A stretch of 64,000 bases of DNA. Origin: Septoria linicola. Its lineage: Eukaryota; Ascomycota; Dothideomycetes; Mycosphaerellales; Mycosphaerellaceae. This document shows, in pieces, positions 9,411-19,383 of this stretch. Every line of letters starts with the position of its first letter. Positions within the stretch are counted from its first letter, which is position 1. The notes under the pieces were generated by a model. That model was not told the DNA's origin. It saw only the letters and a list, made by a program, of their open reading frames with translations, and made no database searches. Location of the stretch: NCBI GenBank assembly GCA_024114885.1, contig CP099418.1, positions 2,046,001 through 2,110,000 on the forward strand, given 5' to 3'. The position numbers and the translations under genes were made by a program.

Positions 9411-11024
9411 ATGCCAGCGCCAGCGGCGCCTATGCCGCTTCACTTCTCATTGAGCCTGTTCGAGATTGCCACTGGTCTACGTTCAGAGACAGCAGAAGTC
9501 TTCGACCTCACAGCACAAGGAGTCTGCAAGAATGCCTTACGCATGATTCAACGGCGATCACCCTTACTGGGCAAAGTAATATCAACTTTCGTGCCCTTGG
9601 CGTTCCTCGGATATGGCACATATCTATTTGTCTGGAAGCCTTTACACATCCAGGACGTATTCGACAGCCTGTACTCTCGCCTGTTCGCCGAAATTGTGAT
9701 CGAAGGAGCAGATCCAGTTCGACAGCAGGTCAAGAACTGGATGGCAGATCAAACAACAGCGGCCACCGGAAGATCTTTGACACTACACAAGGAGAATCCC
9801 TACGGACGACCCTCGGACTCACCTTTAAAGTACATATCGACTGCACAGACATCCTGGTTCAAGCACGATGGTCGATGGCTCCGTTTCGAGGACAAAACAT
9901 CGGAAAACAAGGAGGCCGAGTCTGAACCACGCGGTCGGCGAGGTCGTGATATCAATAGTCCTGATTTGGCTATCTCATGCTTCTCTCTGTTTGGGGACAG
10001 TAGCCGCGCTCGAGGCTTTCTCGAACATATCAAGGACAACTTTAGAGACGAAGAGTACACATACATCTACCGCGTCGCTAGGTTCGATAGTGATGGCGAA
10101 GTATGGGATAGCCCAATCGCCCGCTCAGTACGGACTCTTGACACTGTGGCCATGGAGGCGGAGACTAAGAAAAGTATCATCTCCAGCGTGGAAAAATATC
10201 TCGCTCCAGAAACCCGGACATGGTACTCGCAACGCGGCCTACCTCTTCGGAAAGGCATCTTATTGTACGGCCCTCCAGGAACCGGGAAGACTTCGTTCTC
10301 CACGGCACTTGCAGGCCACTTCGATCTCGAGCTCTACATGCTATCGTTCACGACCCCGGACATGGACGACAACAAGCTCGCTCAGCTGTTTTCGCAGTTA
10401 CCCAGCCAATGTGTTGTCCTTCTCGAGGATGTCGATTCTGCAGGTATTCAGCGCGAGAACATTAAGACAACTGGTGCCGAACTCATACCGAAGAAATTCG
10501 TGACTCTGTCCGGTCTCCTGAATGTCATCGACGGAGCAGGCGCTGCAGAAGGGCGCGTCCTGATCATGACATCCAATTCAGCAAACAGCCTAGATCCCGC
10601 ATTGGTGCGCCCAGGTCGCATCGATCACAAGATCCTGATGGGAAATGCAAGCAAAGAGGTAGCGAATGCTCTGTTCACGCACATCTACTCCGATTTTGAG
10701 GATGAGCCGACCACAAACGATGCGCACGACGATCACGACGTTCTCCTACTGGCAAAGTCCTTTGCAGCAAAAGTCCCAGGCAATGCTCTGTCACCAGCAG
10801 AACTTCAAAACTTTCTGCTCATCAATCGTGACGACCCTATCAAGGCACTGGACATGTTTGACGACTGGGCAGAGAGAATCTTATCCATCAAGGCGTCTGG
10901 ACGCAACGTGGAAGATCTTGTATATGATAGTGAGGATACCACGATCGCGAGCACAGGATCTGAGCGTGGCGATGCCGCTGATCTTCAGCAAGGACGGCCG
11001 ATCACAAGAAGACATAGCTTTTGA
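9411..11024 (+). CDS. BCS1-like AAA ATPase
   Basis: A single frame of 537 residues from the ATG at 9411; the frame is open 34 codons further upstream but without an ATG. The N-terminal part has one hydrophobic segment near residues 60-85 (FVPLAFLGYGTYLFVWKPL) followed by a BCS1-specific region (TAQTSWFKHDGRWLRFEDK). The AAA domain has Walker A GPPGTGKTSF near residue 287, Walker B CVVLLEDVDSAG, and a second-region signature TSNSANSLDPALVRPGRID. BCS1 translocates the Rieske protein across the mitochondrial inner membrane to complete complex III. Filamentous fungi carry many BCS1-like paralogues, and the acidic C-terminal extension suggests this is one of them rather than the true orthologue. 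Membrane location is likely, substrate unknown. Confidence 0.9.
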   Translation: MPAPAAPMPLHFSLSLFEIATGLRSETAEVFDLTAQGVCKNALRMIQRRSPLLGKVISTFVPLAFLGYGTYLFVWKPLHIQDVFDSLYSRLFAEIVIEGADPVRQQVKNWMADQTTAATGRSLTLHKENPYGRPSDSPLKYISTAQTSWFKHDGRWLRFEDKTSENKEAESEPRGRRGRDINSPDLAISCFSLFGDSSRARGFLEHIKDNFRDEEYTYIYRVARFDSDGEVWDSPIARSVRTLDTVAMEAETKKSIISSVEKYLAPETRTWYSQRGLPLRKGILLYGPPGTGKTSFSTALAGHFDLELYMLSFTTPDMDDNKLAQLFSQLPSQCVVLLEDVDSAGIQRENIKTTGAELIPKKFVTLSGLLNVIDGAGAAEGRVLIMTSNSANSLDPALVRPGRIDHKILMGNASKEVANALFTHIYSDFEDEPTTNDAHDDHDVLLLAKSFAAKVPGNALSPAELQNFLLINRDDPIKALDMFDDWAERILSIKASGRNVEDLVYDSEDTTIASTGSERGDAADLQQGRPITRRHSF

Positions 11025-11547
11025 GCGCCCGTTAGTGTCTCAGGATTTCAGGGCAGGTCATTATCTGCAAACAAAAGGGTCAGTGCAGGAAGATGCAGCA
11101 GCAGCATAGAGCTAGTCTGGAGGGCATATGCAAACAGCTCCGATTAGCAGTTACAGCGAGGCGTTTAGGGGCTATTTGCTGCATCTGCCACTACAGCAGC
11201 TGTCGGAAGCGAGAGCCAATAAATATATGACAAACTTGTCCCTCACTTCCTATAACGTCAAGATGTGATTTGCTAACATCAGCCAATTTTCTCACGTAGG
11301 ACCATGTTTCCAATGCAGACGGCAAGTTGCAATCCAGTCCTATTCAGAGTATGCCGGTGGAGTGCAAATCATGGTGCAAAATGGCATAAGATGCGCTGTG
11401 TGCCGTTCAATCGACAAAGATCTTGTTGGAGAGGAAGACCATGCATGTTTCATTTTCAATTTCACGCAACATGAAACTATGGAGCTCTTGCAACGAGATT
11501 TCCTATATACACCCGAGCAGAAGGTCAAGTGTATTTTTACAGCTACA
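11025..11547. other. intergenic region between convergent genes
   Basis: This is the space between the 3' ends of the BCS1-like gene and the acetyltransferase gene. I see no gene; frames of 60-80 codons on both strands have no recognisable features. Confidence 0.45.
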
Positions 11548-12117
11548 TCATTCGATGTCCAGTCGCATCAGCACCTTTTCTTTCACTTCGCCTCCCTCTG
11601 ACGCATCCTTCGTCTGATCAAGCCACGCAACGTCCTTCCAGCCGGTCCTCTTCAATATCTCGTACATTCTCGCAAACCTCCTCGGATACGTGCACACGGT
11701 CATTGCATCCGCACCGAGAGCCGTCCGAGCATGGTTGCTAGCATGTTTGAGCATCAATGGAAAGACGCCCGAGCCACGAGACAGAGGGTCTACGCCCGCG
11801 AGCCAGATGTGTGGGAGGGGCGACAAGCTGCCCGACTCCGGGTGAGATTTGAGGTGTACGAAGAGAAAGCCGATGATGTGTGCGGAGCAGGCAGAGCCGT
11901 CGTCGCTGGTGACGTATAATATGATGGAGCCAGGCAATTCGAGCCGTCTCTGCCATTCTGAAGCCTGGGTGGAAGGTCTAGCAATGCTCTCGGAGGCCAC
12001 AGCTTCGCAACTCGCAGCGAAAATGGAGTTGGAGAGATCGAGAATGTTGGCCAGGACTTGGGTAGTATTGCGAGTAGACGTAAGCTCACGGCAGATGAGA
12101 TCCGCAGAGTGCTGCAT
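11548..12117 (-). CDS. GNAT-family N-acetyltransferase, putative
   Basis: A 189-residue frame without introns. The middle and C-terminal parts follow the GNAT fold: a beta strand IIGFLFVHLKS, then HIWLAGVDPLSRGSGVFPLM, where RGSGVF takes the place of the acetyl-CoA phosphate-binding R/Q-x-x-G-x-G/A loop, then a helix and the late YEILKRTGWKDV segment typical of the family end. GNAT enzymes move an acetyl group from acetyl-CoA to an amine. The acceptor cannot be told from sequence. The loop is slightly unusual, so activity is not certain. It lies 132 bases behind the mS26 gene on the same strand. Confidence 0.65.
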   Translation of the reverse strand: MQHSADLICRELTSTRNTTQVLANILDLSNSIFAASCEAVASESIARPSTQASEWQRRLELPGSIILYVTSDDGSACSAHIIGFLFVHLKSHPESGSLSPLPHIWLAGVDPLSRGSGVFPLMLKHASNHARTALGADAMTVCTYPRRFARMYEILKRTGWKDVAWLDQTKDASEGGEVKEKVLMRLDIE

Positions 12118-12249
12118 GGTAGATGAGATGATATGAAGTGGAACTCGAAGCGTGAAGCGACTGAGCTTCCGTAGCCCAGTGCTTACTGGCTTTTTGATGA
12201 GTCATCCGTCTAATCATGTGCTGGATAAACAAGGTCCGTTGTCGACCGC

Positions 12250-13233
12250 TCAAGCTCGTTGCGCCTTGTCCATCTTTCCACCCGTGAGGGATTCGGCAAT
12301 TCTGCGTATCCTCTCCTTGTTGATGTCGCTGTAGCCAGCCGCATGGTCTACAGCTCTGCTGCTGCTAGGACTGCTGTTCGCTCTGTTGAGCATGTCCTGT
12401 ACGCGCTCCGGCCTGCCCTCTGCCCAGATGGATTTGGCCTTGGGGTTGCTATCCCACGCACCCAGCGACACGCCAAATCTGACAGGCTTCTCGGGCGTCC
12501 CAAATGCCTGATCCACAGCCTTGTCCAGCTGCTGCGGTGTTACGATGAAGTCCCGTGCATTCATGTATAGCGAATGCAGAGCATCCATGCGCTCCTCTTG
12601 CTTGCGCAGGGCATGTGCTTCAATGTTGAGTCTCTTGCGCTCCAAGCGCTCCTGGCGCGTAGGATCTGGGATGGGCTTGTTGTAGAGAGCGTGCAGATCG
12701 AGGTTGTTGCTGGGGGCGGTGAGTCTTTCGTCCTCGCGCTCGGGCATGTTCAATCGCTCTCTGCGCTCGGCCTGGTTGGCAACGGATCGAGCTGCACTCC
12801 GCCGTAGTTCGGTCTGCTGACGAGCCTTGAGACTCTTGAGACCTTCACGCAGATTCTGGCGACGCAGCTCGCTCATCTTGGCCTGCCATTCCTCTCTGCT
12901 GCGCGGGGCGGCGGCGGTCTTCTGGCGAGCGGGAGACTTGGTGGCCAGTGCAATCTGCGCATCGGATGACAAGTCTTTGGCGGTGCCAGCAAAGACATTG
13001 CGTGGAATGGGCAACACGCCCTTGACGGGTGTCTTGGGCGCAACACTCTGCTGCGGCGGCTCGGGGATGTCGATGTATCGAGGATGCTCTGGCCCGACGG
13101 CCACTCGTCGTGCGCTGGTCGAGAAGGCGGCGGTGGCGGTGGCGGTGGCGGCGCGGCGTGCTGTTGCCGACGACGAGGTACATTGCGAACATCGCCACAG
13201 CCACAGCGGTGCATAGGCCGTGGATGCTGCCAT
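12250..13233 (-). CDS. mitochondrial small ribosomal subunit protein mS26 (PET123-like)
   Basis: A 327-residue protein from the ATG at 13233. The frame is open further upstream but only through sequence antisense to NOG2, so this ATG is the natural start. The first 40 residues are rich in Ala, Arg and Ser and end in FSTSARR, a typical mitochondrial targeting sequence. HPRYIDIPEPPQQ and VKGVLPIPRNVF resemble the N-terminal part of fungal mS26, and the rest is a long Arg/Glu/Lys/Gln-rich helix (about residues 120-230), as in PET123. The role is structural, in the 37S mitochondrial ribosomal subunit. It is head-to-head with NOG2, another ribosome-related gene. Confidence 0.75.
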   Translation of the reverse strand: MAASTAYAPLWLWRCSQCTSSSATARRAATATATAAFSTSARRVAVGPEHPRYIDIPEPPQQSVAPKTPVKGVLPIPRNVFAGTAKDLSSDAQIALATKSPARQKTAAAPRSREEWQAKMSELRRQNLREGLKSLKARQQTELRRSAARSVANQAERRERLNMPEREDERLTAPSNNLDLHALYNKPIPDPTRQERLERKRLNIEAHALRKQEERMDALHSLYMNARDFIVTPQQLDKAVDQAFGTPEKPVRFGVSLGAWDSNPKAKSIWAEGRPERVQDMLNRANSSPSSSRAVDHAAGYSDINKERIRRIAESLTGGKMDKAQRA

Positions 13234-13443
13234 GGTGGATGTCGACAATGAGTGATGGCGGAAAAACGACCTCTGAAGCAAGCTGGAGCGCGCCAAGCCA
13301 AGCCGCGGTGATGGACAGTTCGCTCGCTCGAAAAGTTTCGCCCGCCTCTCGCTCTCTTCATTCTTCAACAACACCACCCTTTCTCTCTCTCTCTCCACAC
13401 ACCCCACCCCACTCTCCTTGCACCTCCCACACCGCCAGCAGTC
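13234..13443. promoter_or_regulatory. shared promoter region of mS26 and NOG2
   Basis: Only 210 bases separate two divergent start codons, so both promoters must lie here or overlap the genes. The part next to NOG2 is a strong CT-rich tract (13376-13400, CTCTCTCTCTC) followed by C-rich sequence, a common fungal core-promoter and leader pattern. I see no clear TATA box. Confidence 0.6.
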
Positions 13444-15560
13444 ATGGGGTCGGGCAAGAAAGAGGCCGCCCGCAAGGAGCGCCAGGGCAAGACCGGCGAT
13501 GGCATGGGCAATGTCAAGACCAAGGGCGAGAACTTCTACCGCAGCGCAAAGCGGGTCAAGACGCTGAACATGTACAAGGAGGGCAAGGCTGTGCGCAATG
13601 CTAGTGGAGAAATTGTACAGGCTGCTTCCTTCCAGAGCCGAGAGGCCCCCAGCGCACGCATCGAGCCCAACAGGAAGTGGTTCACCAACACCAGAGTTAT
13701 CTCGCAAGACGCCCTCGACAAATTCCGTGGCGCTGTCGAGGCACAGAGCAAGGATCCCTACAGCTACTTGCTCAAGCAGAACAAATTGCCCATGAGCTTG
13801 ATCAACGACAACAAGGACAAGGAGCGTAAAGACGGCCTCATCCAGCACAAGGCCAAGATCCGAATCGAGAGTGAGAAGTTTGGCGATACCTTTGGGCCCA
13901 AAGCACAACGCAAAAGACCTCGGTTGGCAGTCTCAAATCTCGAAGACCTCGCCAACGCTTCTGGCAAGGACTACACCACATATGAGCAACGGCTGGAGGA
14001 TGCCCGTTTGCTGTCCGGCGCAGGCGATACCACAGAAGACACAGGCTTTACGGGCGACGACCAGTACAAAAATGGCGAACTCACCGTGGCGCGAGAACCT
14101 GTCTTTTCCAAAGGCCAGAGCAAGCGGATATGGAACGAGCTGTACAAGGTGATCGACAGCTCCGATGTCATTATTCATGTCATAGACTGTCGTGACCCTG
14201 AAGGTACACGATGTCGAAGCGTCGAAAAGTACATGCGGGAAGAGGCTCCACACAAGCACTTGGTGTTCTTATTGAACAAGTGTGACTTGGTTCCAACCAC
14301 TGTCGCGGTATGTCTGTCCCATCTCTTACTTACCAATCATCACTTCCCACCCCTTTTCCACAAACGCCATTGCTCAAGTCAAGGTCCGCATCCGTCCTTC
14401 TGGACAAGCCGATGATGCAGACCTGTTACAGCGATGGCAGAGCGAACCCCCAGCTCCACCCGATCCTCTGCCGTTTTGGCATGATCACCTCGGAGCATTT
14501 GTGTCTTGTTTGAGTAGCGATCCGGATGGCTTCATGCTTCACACCCGTGATGGACAGCTTAGTAACGGGACGTACATTCATTCGTCTCATGTCTGCACAT
14601 GTCGATTGTCATTCGCCACAGTATACTGACTCTGTACTGTTTCAGGCCAAATGGGTCAAGATCCTCTCTCGCGAATACCCTACTCTCGCCTTTCACGCGA
14701 GCATGACCAACTCGTTCGGCAAGGGCTCTCTCATCTCCCTCCTCCGACAATTCTCCTCCCTTCACAGCTCGCGTAAACAGATCTCTGTAGGCTTCATCGG
14801 GTACCCCAACACCGGCAAGTCGTCCATCATCAACACCCTCCGCAAAAAGAAAGTCTGCACTACAGCACCCATACCTGGCGAGACCAAGGTGTGGCAATAC
14901 ATCACTCTCATGAAACGAATATACCTCATCGACTGCCCTGGAATCGTCCCTCCAAGCGTGACAGATACACCAGAGGACATCTTGCTACGAGGTGTCGTGC
15001 GTGTAGAAAATGTCGAGAACCCAGCACAATATATACCTGCCGTCCTCGGACGGTGCAAACGTCATCACCTTGAGCGGACATATCAAGTCAAGAACTGGAC
15101 AGAGGACGATCGACCCATACAGGACAAGTCAGAACGAGAGAAATTGAACGAGTCGATTGACTTTCTCGAGATGCTGGCAAGAAAGGGCGGCAGATTACTC
15201 AAAGGCGGCGAGGCGGACATGGACGGCGTGGCGAAGATGGTGCTCAACGACTTCCTGCGAGGGAAAATACCTTGGTTCAGCGCACCGCCGAAGCAGGAAG
15301 GTGAGGAAGCTTTGGAGAAGAAAGATGGAAGCCGAGACGAGAAGCTGGGTCTGACGCATAAGCGGAAACACGGCGACATGGAGAGCAACGCCGCGGACGA
15401 GGAGGATGTCAGAAGTGAAGAAGAGGACGATGATGACTTCACCGGCTTCGACGAGAACGAGGATGATGAAGCTGAGCATGGTGCTGTTGACGGCGGCGTT
15501 GAGATCCACGCTTCATCAGACGAGGAGCAAGATGAAGACGAGGACGATGACGATGAATGA
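13444..15560 (+). CDS. nog2: NOG2 nucleolar GTPase for 60S ribosome assembly
   Basis: Two exons, 13444-14307 and 14646-15560, giving 592 residues. The 338-base intron starts GTATGT and ends TTTCAG. NOG2 binds pre-60S particles before nuclear export. The N-terminal NGP1NT region (GKKEAARKERQGKTGDGMGN, NFYRSAKRVKTLNMY) is well conserved. The GTPase is circularly permuted as in the YlqF/NOG family: G4 NKCD (end of exon 1) precedes G1 GYPNTGKSS and G3 DCPG in exon 2. The splice joins LVPTTVA to AKWVKILS, matching the family pattern. The C-terminal tail is Asp/Glu-rich. The intron is long for this window and carries an open frame continuing about 36 codons past exon 1. Confidence 0.95.
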
Positions 15561-15651
15561 AGAGATGATACCCCCAAATGCAAATTCTTGACGGGCACTT
15601 GGCCATCGTCAATGTCTAATATGAAGTCGTTCAATCATACTACATTACTCT

Positions 15652-18594
15652 CTATCTGTTCATTCGCGCCGCCCAGCCGTTGAAACTCCGCTTCACTCCC
15701 AACGTCCTCCGCTGTGTGGGTCGTGCTGCCGCCTGCTCCACCGACGTCGTATGGAGCGTGCTCGCAGGCTGGAAAGACGACGTCGTCGTCACCGCAGGCT
15801 GAGTCGGGCGTTCTTCCTCGGCCTTTGCTGGAGAGCTCGACAAGAAAACATACTTCTCCTGCTGTGCACTGCTATTCTCCGACTCATCAATCGCGTGCTG
15901 CGCGCCAGGCTTACCAGCCATCGGAGTAGATCGTGGCCTGTGCGTTGGCAGTCCAGTCTGTCGGGCGGTCATGAAGCTGTTGGTGCTGTTATGTTGCATC
16001 AAGTTGGGGATTTCCTGCAATGGCTGACCCTTCCTTGCCGTTGATGGAATGGCACCAGCAGCCGCAGTCTCGGCGCCTTCTTCTGGCAATACGGCGGATT
16101 TCTGCTTCTTGAGGCCACCGCCTTTTTGGAAGAAGTTCGCGATGTTTCCTTGCCCTTCGATCTGTCGTTTTCGACCTTTCGGCACCACGGTTGCAGGATC
16201 GACCTTAGTTTGCTTTTGTTGTTCTTCGGCAACTCGCTTCTCAAGTTTGCGGGCTTCAGCTTGCTCTATAAGTTCGTCGTAGCGTGCGGCTACACTGACG
16301 AAGCCTTGCTGAGGCGGTATCGTGGCAGTGTCGGTGGAGAGATTCTGCTGATATGAGGAGGAATTGTGCGCTCTGACACTCGTGAACCCCGTGGTCGACA
16401 AGCTACCGGCCCGGCCAGCATTCCATTTCCCCAGCTCCTCGTAAGGCTCCTCGCCATTCACTGGCCAGTAATTGTCTTCGTCGCGCTCCAGCTTCTGCCC
16501 CGCCTTGGAGAGTGTCTGCTCATCCGGGCATGCTTTCCCAAGTGTGGAAGAAAGGTTCTCTATTGCTGATAGTGCGAGGCTAGGCCCGTGTTCCTCGAAA
16601 AAGCTACCGACACCAGAATGGGTCAGAAAGATTGACATGTCTGTGACTTCGCGCTGGCTGTTCTTCACTGGGCAACTGAGGTATAGCAAAGCCTTCGCCC
16701 GAGTCATACCAACATAGAGCAACCGCCGCTCCTCATCATTGTCATCGGCTCGTGAGTGTGGAATCGATCCGTTGTAGCATGCTGGTATGAACACCACTGG
16801 CCATTCGAGACCTTTGGCGGCATGTATTGTGGATATCGTAATCTGTTGAGCTGTGTCGATCTCCTCGTCTGCCTTCTTCTCTGCAGAAGCGGTCAACGCG
16901 ATGTTGTCCAGGAATATCGATAGAGCATCCTCGGCTGTCCGCGCCCTCTGATCAATGTCTTCGAGTACGGGCAGGCTCTCAAGCTCCGTAATATGGGCGA
17001 CTGACTCTAGTCTACTGATCTCTGCCGCTTGCGCCGTGAGCTCTTCTATGTTAGACCACCGTGCTTCGTATGTCTCCTCTGCTTGGAACTTGTCCTTCAG
17101 ATAAGCTTGCAGCTTGATCTTCTGGCATATCGAGGTGATTACATCTGCCACAGAAGGCAGCTCTTGCTTTTCGTTCGTCCAGCTGTCCACCTTTCTGCGA
17201 CCACTCAAAATCACATCCACGAATAAAGCGAGACCCTTTTGTGTCTTCTCCATGAGCTTCGTCTCGACTTTGCACCTACCCTGAGCATTCGCCAAGACAA
17301 GCGACCACAACGACAATCCCTTGGATTGTGCTTCCTCTCGTAGCTTTTTGATAGTTGCCTCTCCTATATGCCTTGATGGGACGTTCAGAATTCGTTCCAC
17401 TGCTTCGCTGTTGTCTGGTTGATGGACGACCCGCAGGTAATCGACCACTAGCTTTACTTCGACGCGATCATAAAATCGCATGCCACCGACCATTCGGTAA
17501 GCCAGCCCAGCATTCCCTAATGCGGTCTCAATGACCCGAGATAGTGCTGCAGAACGAAGCAAGATAGCGAAATCACCCAAGTCCATCATGGCCCCAGAAA
17601 GAGAACGAATGCGTCTGATCTCGGAAACAAGCCATTCTGCCTCAGCCGCAGCAGACGGCAGCTTGCGAAGCACAGGACGAAGTCCAAAGGAGTGCGTTGC
17701 TTGCAGCCTCTTCGGAGGGCGACTCTCGTCTTGCTCGATAATGTTCTGCGCGGCGTGCAAGATCGCTCCCGAGGATCGATAATTCTCCTCCAGGTTGATG
17801 GTAAGAGTGTCGGGCCATTGCGTTCTCATTCGTGATAAGTTCTTGATTTCAGCAGCTCGAAATCCATATATACTCTGATCAGGGTCACCGACTATCGTGA
17901 TGACGTTCTGCTTCTGGGCGAACAATTTCATCAGGTCATATTGAATGTTGTTGGTGTCTTGAAACTCGTCGATCAAAACAGCCTGTACATTCGCTACACA
18001 TTGCGGGTGGCTTCTTAGAAGAAACGTGCACCGTAACAAGATGTCGTCGTAGTCCAAAAGATTCGAAGCAGCCAGCGTAGCCTCATACTCGTTGAAAAGC
18101 CTCGCAAAGTCCTGCTGCTCGACACTCTTTGGTTTCTTTTCTGTTTCTCCTTTGACTTTCCGCGACGAAATACGACCCAAGGCTGGGCCAGGCTCGACTG
18201 ATAGCCCTAGCTGTTTGATAATCCGTTTTAAGATGGCCTTCTGGTCAGATGTATCCGCGATGCCGAAGTCCTTGTTCAGTCCAATGTGCTGCCCATACGT
18301 CTTCAGATATCTCAACGCCACCGAATGGAAAGTACCGAGCTTGAGCTGTCTTGAAAGTTCTGGCCCGACGAACTTGGTGATCCGGTCTTTCATCTCCTTG
18401 GCCGCCTTTACAGTGAAAGTGCAAACAATTATGTTCCATGGCTGCAAATTGCGCCGCGCGATGAGATACGCGACGCGCGCTGTGAGTGTTTTGGTCTTCC
18501 CTGAGCCTGGAGGCGCTAGAACCTGCAGTACAAAAGAGTCTGACGCAACGGCAGTCCTCTGCGCGGCATTGAGTCCCTGTAGGATGTTATCCAT
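15652..18594 (-). CDS. srs2: SRS2-type UvrD/PcrA-family DNA helicase
   Basis: An intron-less gene for 980 residues. SRS2 is a 3'-5' superfamily 1 helicase that removes Rad51 filaments and limits unscheduled recombination. All UvrD motifs are visible: LNAAQRTAV Q-motif, Walker A APPGSGKTKTL near residue 27, IDEFQDTNNIQYDL, GDPDQSIYGFRAAE, LEENYRSSGAI, ISTIHAAKGLEWPVVFIP and LLYVGMTRAKALLYLS. There is no F-box at the N-terminus, which argues against the related FBH1. The C-terminal 280 residues are low-complexity with Gln/Lys-rich helices and end in TLGVKRSFNGWAARMNR, a conserved-looking tail. The gene is convergent with NOG2 (91 bases apart) and divergent from the FKBP gene. Confidence 0.92.
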   Translation of the reverse strand: MDNILQGLNAAQRTAVASDSFVLQVLAPPGSGKTKTLTARVAYLIARRNLQPWNIIVCTFTVKAAKEMKDRITKFVGPELSRQLKLGTFHSVALRYLKTYGQHIGLNKDFGIADTSDQKAILKRIIKQLGLSVEPGPALGRISSRKVKGETEKKPKSVEQQDFARLFNEYEATLAASNLLDYDDILLRCTFLLRSHPQCVANVQAVLIDEFQDTNNIQYDLMKLFAQKQNVITIVGDPDQSIYGFRAAEIKNLSRMRTQWPDTLTINLEENYRSSGAILHAAQNIIEQDESRPPKRLQATHSFGLRPVLRKLPSAAAEAEWLVSEIRRIRSLSGAMMDLGDFAILLRSAALSRVIETALGNAGLAYRMVGGMRFYDRVEVKLVVDYLRVVHQPDNSEAVERILNVPSRHIGEATIKKLREEAQSKGLSLWSLVLANAQGRCKVETKLMEKTQKGLALFVDVILSGRRKVDSWTNEKQELPSVADVITSICQKIKLQAYLKDKFQAEETYEARWSNIEELTAQAAEISRLESVAHITELESLPVLEDIDQRARTAEDALSIFLDNIALTASAEKKADEEIDTAQQITISTIHAAKGLEWPVVFIPACYNGSIPHSRADDNDEERRLLYVGMTRAKALLYLSCPVKNSQREVTDMSIFLTHSGVGSFFEEHGPSLALSAIENLSSTLGKACPDEQTLSKAGQKLERDEDNYWPVNGEEPYEELGKWNAGRAGSLSTTGFTSVRAHNSSSYQQNLSTDTATIPPQQGFVSVAARYDELIEQAEARKLEKRVAEEQQKQTKVDPATVVPKGRKRQIEGQGNIANFFQKGGGLKKQKSAVLPEEGAETAAAGAIPSTARKGQPLQEIPNLMQHNSTNSFMTARQTGLPTHRPRSTPMAGKPGAQHAIDESENSSAQQEKYVFLSSSPAKAEEERPTQPAVTTTSSFQPASTLHTTSVEQAAARPTQRRTLGVKRSFNGWAARMNR

Positions 18595-18786
18595 GACATT
18601 GTTGTATATGTTGTCTTGCAGTGCTTGTGTTTGGAGCGGTCGCGAGCAGTTCGCGACGCCACGTGAACAGGTGATCTGCAGGGACTCCTCCCTTGCCTTG
18701 AAACTGGTGCCATTGAACAGTTGGCAGGCTCCCTACAGCAATATACAAACACACAAGACAACGACAAGAACACGTTTCACTTCATC
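18595..18786. promoter_or_regulatory. shared promoter region of SRS2 and FKBP genes
   Basis: 192 bases between divergent start codons. The FKBP side ends in an A/C-rich leader (CACAAGACAACGACAAG). No clear TATA box is visible. Confidence 0.5.
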
Positions 18787-19383
18787 ATGAAATTCACAGG
18801 AGCGATTGTCGCACTCAGTGCGCTGGCTGTTGGCGTATCGGCCCTGGACAAGCCGCTCGACATCAAGACTACTCACAGCGTAGAACCTCGCTGCACCGTC
18901 AAGACCAAAGTTGGTGAGTAACGGTCCATGGGCCCCGAGCGTGCAGATACTGAAGACTTTCAGGTGACAAGGTCGAGATGCACTACCGCGGTACTCTCGA
19001 GAAGGATGGCTCTGAATTTGATGCCTCCTACAACAGTAAGTGATATACACACAGCAGAGTTGGGGTGCTGGAATATGGACTGACTTTGCATGGCAGGAGG
19101 GACTCCGCTCTCTTTTACCTTGGGCAAGGGTCAGGTCATCAAAGGCTGGGACGAAGGGCTGCAAGAAATGTGTGTCGGCGACAAGAGGACATTGACGATC
19201 CAGCCAGAGTATGGCTACGGAGACAGAGGAGTTGGCCCAATTCCTGGCGGGGCAACATTGATCTTCGAGACGGAACTCATCAAGAGTGAGTTTGTTCGCA
19301 GATTCTCACACATTGACAAGTGTACTAATTGTGAACTTTCAGTCAATGGCAAGGGAGCAGAGGTCGTGAACGACGAACTATGA
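18787..19383 (+). CDS. ER-lumen FKBP-type prolyl isomerase (FKBP2/FPR2)
   Basis: Four exons: 18787-18913, 18964-19035, 19097-19285 and 19343-19383, giving 142 residues with all phases consistent and canonical GTGAGT/GTAAGT donors. The signal peptide is MKFTGAIVALSALAVGVSA. The FKBP fold is complete: VEMHYRGTLEKDGSEFDASY, FTLGKGQVIKGWDEGL, PEYGYGDRG and IPGGATLIFETELI, with the binding-pocket Tyr, Phe, Asp, Val-Ile and Trp residues present. It ends in NDEL, close to the fungal HDEL/KDEL retrieval signal, so it should act in protein folding in the endoplasmic reticulum. Length and exon layout match fungal FKBP2. Confidence 0.95.

Noticed and set aside
12250..13908. A single 552-codon minus-strand frame extending upstream of mS26
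   Set aside because: The part above 13233 is antisense to the conserved start of NOG2 and has no motif; the ATG at 13233 begins a proper mitochondrial targeting sequence.
14282..14629. Frame across the NOG2 intron
   Set aside because: It overlaps the intron and starts inside exon 1 out of frame; no motif.
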